Assembly (NCBI GenBank): GCA_036156195.1
Contig: JAYZUZ010000009.1
Span: forward strand, 1 to 64,000
DNA: 64,000 nucleotides
Source: Abyssibacter sp036156195
GTDB lineage: Bacteria > Pseudomonadota > Gammaproteobacteria > Nevskiales > OUC007
Direction of reading: 5' to 3'
The translations under genes and the position numbers were made by a program. The notes beneath the pieces are model-generated. The model was not told the DNA's origin. It worked only from the letters and a program-made list of their open reading frames with translations, and did no database searches. Shown here in pieces: positions 8,858-16,790 of this stretch (within the stretch, counting starts at the first letter, position 1; each line of letters opens with the position of its first letter).

Positions 8858-10479
8858 TCAAACTATCGCAAGAGCGGACCAAGCACCTGCTCTCCATCCA
8901 TGGCTGGTCGGGTGTCCTGCTGGGCTTGCTGCTCTACGCAGTCATCTGCACCGGAACGGTGGCCGTGTTCTCGACCGAGATTGGTGACTGGTCCAACCCC
9001 CTCGATACCCCTTCAGAGGCCGGCCTGCCCAGCGGAATCAACACCCTGGTGCAGACGCTGGCCGACCAGGTGGATCCGGCGTATCGGGAAGAGTTCTTTC
9101 TGTTCTCGTCTGCCGGTGGTCGACTCATGCTCCAGTTCGAAGGTCATCAGCCTGCGAGCGCGACGCCCGGATCGAGCGAACCGGCACCGCACTACGGTGT
9201 GCTCTACGCAATCGATTCCAATCGCCTGCAGGTGATCAACCGTGTGGAAGGGCCGGAAGAGGTGCTGGACAAGGCCCGTCACGTCACTGATGCGCTAGCC
9301 GATTTTTTTGTCGAGTTGCATGTTCGCCTGCATATCCCCAGCCCCTGGGGGTTATTTGTCACCGGCGTCCTGGGTTTGATCATGATGGTGGCGGCCATCA
9401 CGGGGTTTCTGGTTCACCGACACCTGATTCGCGAACTCTTCACCATCCGCCGTCATAAGGATGGGCTGCTGCGGGCCCGTGATGCCCATGTCATCGCGGG
9501 CACCTGGACGCTGCCCTTCGCCTTCGTACTGGCATTCACCGGCAGCTTCTTCAGCTTCGCAACCAGTCTGGGATTACCGGCAATGGCCATGGTGGTCTTC
9601 GAAGGCGACCAGGAACGGGCGCTGGCGGAGGTGTTCGGCGAGCCGGCCACCATCGAGGATCGCGATGTGCCGGTCGCCAACCTCGATGCCATCCTGAATG
9701 ATGCAGAGCAACGCACAGGCGTCCGTCCCAATTTTGTCGTCGGAGGCCACTGGGGCAAGGGAGGCGCTGAAATCCGTGTCTTCACCCCCGCGCGCGAGGG
9801 CATGCTTACGGGCCGCTCACCGGTTTATGCCGCCGAAACAGGCCAGTTTCTGCGTGACCAGCCGGTGCTCGTGGGTCAGCAACCGTCTGCCGGTAATACG
9901 GTGGCGGCGTTAATGGCACCGCTGCATTTCGGGCACTTCGCCGGGCTGGCGTCCAAGGCCGCGTGGTTCGCGCTGGGGTTCGCCGGTGCTTATGTCGCCC
10001 TGACCGGCCTGCTGCTGTGGACAGAGCGTCGTGCAGCCCAACCTGTCTGGCAGCGGATGACCCGCGTCGTCCACTGGGTGGGCTACGGCTTGCCCCTCTC
10101 CATGGCCATGACGCCCTACGGCACCTTCGTGGCCCAGGCCAATGGGTGGTCCGTGCTCAGCGCTCAATGGTGGGTCTTCGGCTGTGGCGCATTGCTCAGT
10201 CTCTTCATTGCTGGCCTTGCCCGTAGCAGCCTGCAGATCCGCAGGTACACCATTGCGCTGACTGGCCTGGCGTTGCTCGGCTTGCCGGCCGTTCGCATGA
10301 TCACCGGAGGACCCGGGTGGGCAGACGCCTTGAGCAGCGGTCGCAATGGAGTTGTGGCCGGGGATTTGGTCATGCTCGGCGGTGCCCTGGCCTGCTGGCT
10401 GCTGTGCCGGTTTGGTGCCAGACCGGCCGACCAGCGCAGTCCAGTCCCTGCCCCATCAACGCCGGAGGCCGTCGTATGA
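8854..10479 (+). CDS. PepSY-associated transmembrane protein, probable siderophore-iron reductase
   Basis: A 541-residue inner-membrane protein of the PepSY_TM family, the group containing FpvG of Pseudomonas, which helps reduce and release iron from siderophores. The N-terminus has the family signature SIHGWSGVLLGLLLYAV (first membrane helix). A periplasmic loop follows, then HVRLHIPSPWGLFVTGVLGL, a second PepSY-like loop, and four or more further helices toward the C-terminus. Several membrane histidines (HGWSG, HLIRELF, HFGHFAG) could bind haem or metal. It overlaps both neighbours by 4 bases in a three-gene operon behind a Fur box and a siderophore receptor, which supports the reductase role. 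Direct function is inferred. Confidence 0.85.
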   Translation: MIKLSQERTKHLLSIHGWSGVLLGLLLYAVICTGTVAVFSTEIGDWSNPLDTPSEAGLPSGINTLVQTLADQVDPAYREEFFLFSSAGGRLMLQFEGHQPASATPGSSEPAPHYGVLYAIDSNRLQVINRVEGPEEVLDKARHVTDALADFFVELHVRLHIPSPWGLFVTGVLGLIMMVAAITGFLVHRHLIRELFTIRRHKDGLLRARDAHVIAGTWTLPFAFVLAFTGSFFSFATSLGLPAMAMVVFEGDQERALAEVFGEPATIEDRDVPVANLDAILNDAEQRTGVRPNFVVGGHWGKGGAEIRVFTPAREGMLTGRSPVYAAETGQFLRDQPVLVGQQPSAGNTVAALMAPLHFGHFAGLASKAAWFALGFAGAYVALTGLLLWTERRAAQPVWQRMTRVVHWVGYGLPLSMAMTPYGTFVAQANGWSVLSAQWWVFGCGALLSLFIAGLARSSLQIRRYTIALTGLALLGLPAVRMITGGPGWADALSSGRNGVVAGDLVMLGGALACWLLCRFGARPADQRSPVPAPSTPEAVV

Positions 10480-10760
10480 GCCTGGCCTGGTTGCTGGCGC
10501 TGCTCAGCGCACTTCCCATGGCCTGGCTGGCCTGGGGAGACCCCAAAAGACTCAGGGTTTCAGGACAACGCCAGCGCAAGGCGCATACCCCGCGAACACG
10601 TGCGTTGCTGGCCACGACCGCCCTGCTTCCGGGTGTGGTACTGCTCTTTCACAGTGCGGCAGCCGTACTCATCTGGCTAGGCGCCGTGACGACGATGGGC
10701 TGGGCGATCTCCGAAGCATTTGCCCCCCGGCGGCCTGCTCGACCTGCAAACGGGGATTAA
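10476..10760 (+). CDS. Small membrane protein (DUF3325-like)
   Basis: A 94-residue protein beginning MSLAWLLALLSALPMAWLAW, with about three hydrophobic segments and a basic middle. DUF3325-like proteins typically sit last in PepSY siderophore operons, as here. The ATG at 10476 overlaps the PepSY stop by 4 bases. Its 3' end overlaps the convergent sigma-factor gene by 4 bases. No enzymatic motif is seen; an accessory membrane role in iron release is inferred from context only. Confidence 0.75.
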   Translation: MSLAWLLALLSALPMAWLAWGDPKRLRVSGQRQRKAHTPRTRALLATTALLPGVVLLFHSAAAVLIWLGAVTTMGWAISEAFAPRRPARPANGD

Positions 10761-11302
10761 TCGTCGGAATCTGCCCCTAGCTCGGCAAACAAAAACGCCC
10801 GGGCTTTGATCCAGTCACGCCGTACGGTGCGTTCGTTGATCTCCAGGATGTCTGCCGTTTCCTGCTCGGAGTAGCCTGCGAAATAACGACATTCGACCAC
10901 CCGGGCCAGCCGCTCGTTATGGGCAGCCAGGCGACCTAGCGCGGCGTCGATGCCCAGGGTGACGTTGGGATCGTCATGACTGCCTGGCACGATATCCGAC
11001 ATGCCCGTTTTGTCCAGCGACAACGGCACTTCTCCAGAACCGCGCTTCTCGGCCAGCCGAGCCCGGGCCTCGTCCACCAGGACCTGGCGCATTGCGGCCG
11101 CCGCCGTGCGCAAAAAGTGCTGGCGCGAATGCCACAGGTCGGAACGCATCAGCTTGAGATAGCTTTCGTTCACCAGTGCAGTGGTATCCACACCGCCGCC
11201 GACACGACGTCGCTGCCTGCGCGCCTCCTGCCGCAATTGCTGATAAAGGGCCGAATAAAGACCATCCGTCCCTCCAGCCGTCAGTTCACCGGTGTTTTGC
11301 AC
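10757..11302 (-). CDS. ECF-like RNA polymerase sigma factor (Sig-70_X6/TIGR02999-like)
   Basis: A 181-residue ECF-type sigma factor. Region 2 is seen in TALVNESYLKLMR and the FLRTAAAAMRQVLVDEAR stretch; region 4 helix-turn-helix is in YFAGYSEQETADILEINERTVRRDW. The N-terminal LYSALYQQLRQEARRQRR segment is typical of the TIGR02999 group. Members are often linked to extracytoplasmic or Ser/Thr-kinase signalling, but neither an anti-sigma factor nor a FecR gene lies next to it. The start is a GTG at 11302 without a clear ribosome site, so the exact N-terminus is uncertain. It is divergent from the cNMP-EAL gene and convergent with the iron operon. Confidence 0.85.
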   Translation of the reverse strand: MQNTGELTAGGTDGLYSALYQQLRQEARRQRRRVGGGVDTTALVNESYLKLMRSDLWHSRQHFLRTAAAAMRQVLVDEARARLAEKRGSGEVPLSLDKTGMSDIVPGSHDDPNVTLGIDAALGRLAAHNERLARVVECRYFAGYSEQETADILEINERTVRRDWIKARAFLFAELGADSDD

Positions 11303-11460
11303 GCCGCTGTGTCCTCGGTCACATCTTCGATCGGCCTGCCTACGCTACCTTGCGCTGTCGGGCATGTGAAGAGAATTCTTTTCTTTCAGTCCGATTTGAA
11401 CAATAAAGCCCGATTTCATCGTCAATTGTGATGATGGCACTCCAGGGAGGGGGTATCTCG

Positions 11461-12663
11461 ATGGGTTTTTCCGCAACATCTCGCCAGCGCTTTCGCCCTG
11501 GTGACACATTGATTGCCACCTCAGACGACAGTGCGGACGCGTACATCATCGAGCGTGGCGAAGTCGCGGTCTGGCGAGAGACTGCGGATGGCCGCACGCT
11601 ACTGGCCCGACTGGGTGAGGGACAGATGGTCGGCGAGTTGTCGCTCATCGATGGGGAGGGTCGGACGGCGACCGTGACCGCGCTGACCGAATGCACCGTC
11701 CGCGTGGTGACCACGGAGGACCTGACGAATCATCTTGAGGGCGTGCACCCGATCATCCACACCCTCATCGACGCCCTGCTGGAACGCATCCGAGCTACGG
11801 ACCGGGCGGCCCGGGGATTCGCACTGCCCGGCCTGCCGGCCGCATCACCGAAACACCTGTCACCTTTTGCAGGCTGCGTACGCGATGGCGCATTGCAGCT
11901 GCACCACGCACCGGTCACCGATCTGCGAACCGGTCGTGTCCTCCAGTTTCGCTCGACCGTGGTCTGGGTGGATGACGATCACGGTCATGCACCTGCATCC
12001 GAATTGCTCAAGACGGAACCCGCCGGGGACACACTTGGCGAGCTGACCAGCTGGATGCTGCTCCGGGCAACAGCCGACTGTACGGCGCTGCGTCAACGTG
12101 CCGGGGCTGCCGCCGGCGTTTCGGTCGCGCTAAGCGAGCAGCAATTGCTCGGTGACAGTCTCGTGGACGATGTATTTGCGGCGGTTTCCAACGCTTGTCT
12201 CGCACCGGAAGCGCTCACATTGGAAGTCCACGAAGCCGACCTGCCCGAACCTGGCACGCGGGTCGCTGAACGGCTCATGCGCTGCGTGGAAGGCGGGGTC
12301 CGCCTCGCCGTGAGTCACTTCGGGCAGCGGTTGGCCCCCATTGCCCGGCTCATTGACTTGCCGATTCAGCAGGTCTTGATCGACCCCAACCTGTTACGCG
12401 ATGCCGCCCACGCGCAAACGCTGGTCGCTGCACTGCTGGGCATGGCCACTGATCTGCAACTCACCGTAACGGCGCAGGCCATTCAGACGCCTGACCAGGC
12501 CGAACGCGCTCGCCGGGCCGGCATCCAGCACATTCACTCATCCACGCGTAACGCGACGGATGCAGCGGGCATCCGGTCTGCGCGCTCCAGCCTGGACGTC
12601 TCCCCGGACGACGGCCTGGTCATCGATGGACTGCTCAATCAGCCGGCGTCGCTCGCCGGCTGA
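11461..12663 (+). CDS. Cyclic-nucleotide-binding domain fused to a degenerate EAL domain
   Basis: A 400-residue cytosolic regulator candidate. Residues ~1-110 form a cNMP-binding fold with an intact phosphate-binding cassette (MVGELSLIDGEGRTATV). Residues ~140-385 resemble an EAL domain (APVTDLRTGRVL, then FGQRLAPIARLIDLPIQQVLID), but the EAL tripeptide is replaced by RST and the metal-binding acidic residues are largely gone, so c-di-GMP hydrolysis is unlikely and binding or protein contact is more plausible. I chose the ATG at 11461 because an AGGGAGGGGG ribosome site lies 7 bases upstream; GTG/ATG codons at 11428-11436 are alternatives. Its 3' end overlaps the convergent atuF by 25 bases. 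Confidence 0.8.
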   Translation: MGFSATSRQRFRPGDTLIATSDDSADAYIIERGEVAVWRETADGRTLLARLGEGQMVGELSLIDGEGRTATVTALTECTVRVVTTEDLTNHLEGVHPIIHTLIDALLERIRATDRAARGFALPGLPAASPKHLSPFAGCVRDGALQLHHAPVTDLRTGRVLQFRSTVVWVDDDHGHAPASELLKTEPAGDTLGELTSWMLLRATADCTALRQRAGAAAGVSVALSEQQLLGDSLVDDVFAAVSNACLAPEALTLEVHEADLPEPGTRVAERLMRCVEGGVRLAVSHFGQRLAPIARLIDLPIQQVLIDPNLLRDAAHAQTLVAALLGMATDLQLTVTAQAIQTPDQAERARRAGIQHIHSSTRNATDAAGIRSARSSLDVSPDDGLVIDGLLNQPASLAG

Positions 12664-14633
12664 ATCTTGACCAGCAACTGACGATTGCCGACCTGATCAC
12701 CAGCGGCTGCCTCGACAGACTCGACCGCACCGGCGACCGGGGTCGTCAACTGGAACTCCATCTTCATCGCCTCCAGCACCGCAACAGTCTGGCCGGCTTC
12801 GACCTGATCGCCGGGCTGCACCCGGACATCCAGTAGCTTGCCGTCGCTGGTGGCCAGTATGCGGCCATCGGCCCCCGGCGCGGCAGCCTGTGCAGGCTCC
12901 AGCGTCACGTCCCGGAAACAGTAGGTTCGACCCTGTGCGGTCAGCCAGATCGCATCGCCGACACGGGTGTAGTCGATCCGTGCGGCCACACCGTCGATCT
13001 GGAGTCGTAGATCATGCGGCCCCGACGATTCAACGATGAATTCATGGGTTTCCTCTGCCAGAGTGACGACGTAGCGGCTACCGCGGTCATGCACCAGGGA
13101 CAAGGCCTGGCGCTGCTCATCCCAAGCCACCGTCATACTCACATCCCCGCCCGGTGCACTGTGCCAGTCCGATAGCTCGGGGGGCAGCCCGGCCTGCGCC
13201 TGCAGCACAGCGCCGTCCGCACGGTAGATGGCCAGTGCCGCCAGTGCATAAAGCAGAGGCTCGGGTGCCTGCTCGGCCAGCGTCTGCTCGCTGAAATGCG
13301 CGGGCATGTAGCCGGTATGGAAGTCCCCCGCCGCAAAATCACGCTCCGACAGGATGTCCTTGAGCAGGTCGAGATTTGACACCACCCCATGCAGGCGGGT
13401 CGCCCCCAGGGCGCGCAGTAAGCGCGTCCGTGCGGACTCACGGTCGTCGCCCCAGGCGATGATCTTGGCCACCATCGAGTCGTAGTAGGGACTGATCTCG
13501 CCATCCGGCAGCAGACCATGGTCGACGCGGACACCCTCGCCGGACGGAATCGTCCAAGCAGCGATCGGCCCGGTCTGCGGGACGTAGCCAGTCCGCGGGT
13601 CCTCGGCGCAAAGCCGCACCTCGATCGCATGACCGCGCTGCGTAATCTCGTCCTGGGCCAGCGGAATCGGATCACCCTGAGCAATGCGCAACTGCCAGGC
13701 CACCAAATCGATGCCCGTCACCAGTTCGGTGACTGGATGCTCGACCTGCAGGCGCGTGTTCATTTCCAGGAAGTAGAACGCGCCGTCGGCGCCGAGCAGA
13801 AACTCCACGGTGCCCGCACCGACGTAGTCAATGGACTGGGCGGCCGAGACAGCCGCTTCACCCATGCGCGCACGCAACGCGGCGTCGACGGCCGGTGATG
13901 GTGACTCTTCGACAATCTTCTGGTTACGGCGTTGGACGGAGCAGTCACGCTCACCCAGATGGATGACATGGCCGTGGGTATCACCGAAGACCTGAATCTC
14001 CACATGACGCGCGCCGACTACGGCCTTTTCCAGAATCAGTTCACCGTTACCGAAAGCGTTCTGGGCCTCGCTACGGGCGGAACGGATCATGTCACCGAGC
14101 TTGCTGGCATCGTCACAAAGCCGCATGCCCCGACCACCCCCGCCTGCCGCGGCCTTGATCATCACCGGCACACCGATTTTCTCGGCCTCGGCGGTGAGCA
14201 CGGCGTCGTCCTGATCGCCGCCCTCATAGCCGGGAACGCAGGGCACGCCCGCATCGATCATCTTGATCTTGGACTGGCGCTTGTTACCCATCAGCGTAAT
14301 GGCTTCGGGCGACGGGCCGATGAACACAATGCCGGCGTCGGCGCAGGCCTGTGCAAACTCGGCATTCTCGGCCAGAAACCCGTAACCAGGGTGGATGGCA
14401 TCGGCACCGGATCGCCGCGCCGCATCGATGATCTTGTCGATGACCAGGTAGGACTCGCCCACCGGCGCCGGCCCGAGACGGACCGCTTCATCCGCCAGGG
14501 TGACGTGTCGGGCCGACCGATCAGCGTCCGAGTACACCGCAACGGTCTGGTAGCCGGCACTGCCCGCTCCCTCGATGACCCGACAGGCAATCTCGCCGCG
14601 GTTGGCGACCAGCACTTTTGAAAAACGTCCCAT
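12639..14633 (-). CDS. atuF: Geranyl-CoA carboxylase alpha subunit (biotin carboxylase + biotin carrier)
   Basis: This 664-residue biotin-dependent subunit would carboxylate biotin with ATP and bicarbonate and hand it to AtuC to make isohexenylglutaconyl-CoA from geranyl-CoA. The N-terminal biotin carboxylase half has VANRGEIACRVI, the GGGGRGMRL ATP-grasp loop and EMNTRLQVEHPVTE. The C-terminal carrier domain has the biotinyl motif EAMKMEF about 35 residues from the end. Alone it could equally be a 3-methylcrotonyl-CoA carboxylase subunit (leucine pathway); the choice of AtuF rests on atuA, atuD and atuC-type neighbours. It is last in the minus-strand cluster, 45 bases after atuE, with ribosome site GAGGAC. 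Confidence 0.82.
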   Translation of the reverse strand: MGRFSKVLVANRGEIACRVIEGAGSAGYQTVAVYSDADRSARHVTLADEAVRLGPAPVGESYLVIDKIIDAARRSGADAIHPGYGFLAENAEFAQACADAGIVFIGPSPEAITLMGNKRQSKIKMIDAGVPCVPGYEGGDQDDAVLTAEAEKIGVPVMIKAAAGGGGRGMRLCDDASKLGDMIRSARSEAQNAFGNGELILEKAVVGARHVEIQVFGDTHGHVIHLGERDCSVQRRNQKIVEESPSPAVDAALRARMGEAAVSAAQSIDYVGAGTVEFLLGADGAFYFLEMNTRLQVEHPVTELVTGIDLVAWQLRIAQGDPIPLAQDEITQRGHAIEVRLCAEDPRTGYVPQTGPIAAWTIPSGEGVRVDHGLLPDGEISPYYDSMVAKIIAWGDDRESARTRLLRALGATRLHGVVSNLDLLKDILSERDFAAGDFHTGYMPAHFSEQTLAEQAPEPLLYALAALAIYRADGAVLQAQAGLPPELSDWHSAPGGDVSMTVAWDEQRQALSLVHDRGSRYVVTLAEETHEFIVESSGPHDLRLQIDGVAARIDYTRVGDAIWLTAQGRTYCFRDVTLEPAQAAAPGADGRILATSDGKLLDVRVQPGDQVEAGQTVAVLEAMKMEFQLTTPVAGAVESVEAAAGDQVGNRQLLVKIQPASDAG

Positions 14634-14678
14634 GTTGCGTCCTCGTCTCCTCGATGCCTGGCCTGGCGGCCCGGCTGA

Positions 14679-15494
14679 CTAGTCCTTGGCGGCCCAGTTC
14701 GGCAGCCGTTTTTCGATAAAGGCCATCGTGCCTTCGGTCCCCTCATCGCCACGCAGACATTCGGCAAAATCCCGTGCCGCGTCATCCAGCAGATCGTCGG
14801 GATCGGCGCGAGATACGCCGAGCATGATGCGCTTGGTCACGGCATTGGCCTTCGGCGCACAGCGGCGAATCTGCCCCAGAACCTCGGTCAGCCGGCGCTC
14901 CAGCGCTTCGGCATCGGGTTCGACAAAATGGACCAGGCCCAGGCGCGCGGCTTCAGCCCCGTCGAAACGCCCCCCGCACACGCCCAGACGACGGGCTTCG
15001 GTCAGCCCAACGCGCTCGACCACAAACGGCGCGATCTGCGCAGGTGGCAGGCCCAGGCCGGTTTCGGGCAGACCGAATCGGGCACCTGCCACGGCAATGG
15101 CCACATCGCTGACGCAACAAAGGCCGAATCCGCCACCCAGCACAGCCCCTTCGATCAAGGCAATCGTGGCCTGGGGGGCCTCGTTGACCTTGCGCAGCAT
15201 GGTGCCGAAGGCCCGTGAATAATCGATCACCGGGTCGGAGTGCTGTGTACGCGGCGCCTGCCGGGCAGAGGCCATGTCCTTGATGTCACCGCCCGCACAG
15301 AAATTGCCGCCAGCCCCGCGCAGCACAACAGCGCGAATCGAGCGGTCCTCGGCAATGGCGTCGAAGGTGTTGCAAAGATCGTTGAGCAAACCGACCGACA
15401 TGGCGTTGCGGGCGTCCGGACGGTTGAAGGTGAAGTGCAGGACGCCCGATCGGAGCTCAACCAGGGCATTCGGGGTTTCGGGCAACGAGGTCAT
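14679..15494 (-). CDS. atuE: Isohexenylglutaconyl-CoA hydratase (crotonase family)
   Basis: A 271-residue crotonase-fold enzyme expected to hydrate isohexenylglutaconyl-CoA in the acyclic terpene route. The oxyanion-hole segments are visible (NFCAGGDIKDM and EGAVLGGGFGLCCVSD), and FGLPETGLGLPPAQ occupies the usual active-site strand, though the second catalytic Glu position differs from enoyl-CoA hydratase 1. It starts 11 bases after atuD with a GGAGAT ribosome site, so it is co-transcribed. The leucine-pathway equivalent (methylglutaconyl-CoA hydratase, LiuC) is the main alternative. Confidence 0.82.
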   Translation of the reverse strand: MTSLPETPNALVELRSGVLHFTFNRPDARNAMSVGLLNDLCNTFDAIAEDRSIRAVVLRGAGGNFCAGGDIKDMASARQAPRTQHSDPVIDYSRAFGTMLRKVNEAPQATIALIEGAVLGGGFGLCCVSDVAIAVAGARFGLPETGLGLPPAQIAPFVVERVGLTEARRLGVCGGRFDGAEAARLGLVHFVEPDAEALERRLTEVLGQIRRCAPKANAVTKRIMLGVSRADPDDLLDDAARDFAECLRGDEGTEGTMAFIEKRLPNWAAKD

Positions 15495-15505
15495 GTGGAT
15501 CTCCT

Positions 15506-16675
15506 TCAGCCTGACTTGCGCTTGCCGCCCAGACCCAGCCGCTTGCTGATGATCTGCAGCATGACTTCATCGGCGCCGCCGCCAATCGAGTGCAATCGCA
15601 GGTCCCGGTAGAACTGAGCCACGGTCGACTCCCACATAAAGCCCTGGCCGCCCCAGAACTGCAGCGAGGCATCGCAGACCTCACGCGCCACCCGCGCGCT
15701 CTTTAGCTTGGCCATGGAGGCCAGCAGCGTCACATCCTCGCCGGCCAGCAGCGCGCCCACGGCCTTGTCGATAATGCCGCGCACGGCCTCGATTTCGGTG
15801 GCCAGTTCAGCGAGCCGGAACTGCACGTACTGGTTGTCCAGCACGCTTTGCCCGAAAGCCTTGCGGCCACGGGTGTAGTCGATGGTGTCGTCCAGCACGC
15901 GGTCCATGGCCTTGAGGATGCTGGCCGACAGGAACAGGCGCTCTTCCTGAAACTGCATCATCTGGTAGACGAAGCCCTTGCCCTCCTCGCCGATCAGGTG
16001 GCGAGCCGGCACACGCACATCATCGAAAAAGATGATGGCCGTGTCCGAGCTGCGCTGACCGAGCTTGTCGAGCTTGGTTGTGCGGTCCACACCCTTGGCA
16101 TCCAGCGGGATGACGATGAGCGACTTGTTGCCGTGGCGGCTGTTGGGGTCAGCGTCCCCCGTATTGACCAGGGTGCAGGCCCAGTCGGCCTGCGTGCCAT
16201 TGGTAATCCACTGCTTGGAGCCGCTGATCACATACTCATCGCCCTCGCGGCGGGCCGTGGTCTTGATCCCCGCCACATCGGAACCCGCGCCCGGTTCGCT
16301 CACGGCAATGGCGGCGACGTGTTCCCCGGCAACCGCCGGCTTGAGAAACTGCTCCTTCAGGAAATCGGAGCCAAACCGGGCCAGGGCCGGTGTCGCCATG
16401 TCGGTCTGCACGCCAATGGCCATCGGGATACCGCCACAGGTGCAGGCACCGAGCGCCTCGGCAAATTCCATCTGGTAGCTGTAGTCCAGCCCCATGCCGC
16501 CGACCTCTTCCGGCTTGTTAATGCCGAGAATCCCAAGGTCGCCCATTTTCTTGAAGACCTCATGGGCCGGAAACACGCCGTCGCGCTCCCATTCGGCGAC
16601 ATGCGGGTTGATCTCGTCGAGCACAAAGCGCTCGACGGTCCGATAAATTTCCTGGTGTTCGTGTGTGCGCTGCAT
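15506..16675 (-). CDS. atuD: Citronellyl-CoA dehydrogenase (acyl-CoA dehydrogenase)
   Basis: A 389-residue FAD-dependent acyl-CoA dehydrogenase. Family signatures are present: AVSEPGAGSDVAGIKTTA, WITNGTQADW, the substrate-binding QFQEERLF stretch and C-terminal WGGQGFMWES. The segment GGIPMAIGVQTDMATPALARF is, as I recall it, characteristic of the AtuD group rather than of isovaleryl-CoA dehydrogenases. Its reaction, oxidation of citronellyl-CoA to geranyl-CoA, would pass electrons to the ETF encoded in the same cluster. The start has GGAGACAGCC ahead of the ATG. It is immediately upstream of atuE. Confidence 0.85.
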   Translation of the reverse strand: MQRTHEHQEIYRTVERFVLDEINPHVAEWERDGVFPAHEVFKKMGDLGILGINKPEEVGGMGLDYSYQMEFAEALGACTCGGIPMAIGVQTDMATPALARFGSDFLKEQFLKPAVAGEHVAAIAVSEPGAGSDVAGIKTTARREGDEYVISGSKQWITNGTQADWACTLVNTGDADPNSRHGNKSLIVIPLDAKGVDRTTKLDKLGQRSSDTAIIFFDDVRVPARHLIGEEGKGFVYQMMQFQEERLFLSASILKAMDRVLDDTIDYTRGRKAFGQSVLDNQYVQFRLAELATEIEAVRGIIDKAVGALLAGEDVTLLASMAKLKSARVAREVCDASLQFWGGQGFMWESTVAQFYRDLRLHSIGGGADEVMLQIISKRLGLGGKRKSG

Positions 16676-16790
16676 GGCTGTCTCCGCTCGTGAACTGCGC
16701 TGTTATTTCGTCTTGGCGTTGCGGCAAATGGACGGTTGACCGGGTGGATCACGCCAGCGCAATCCAGACGGCCGATCCGGATTCAGTCGC

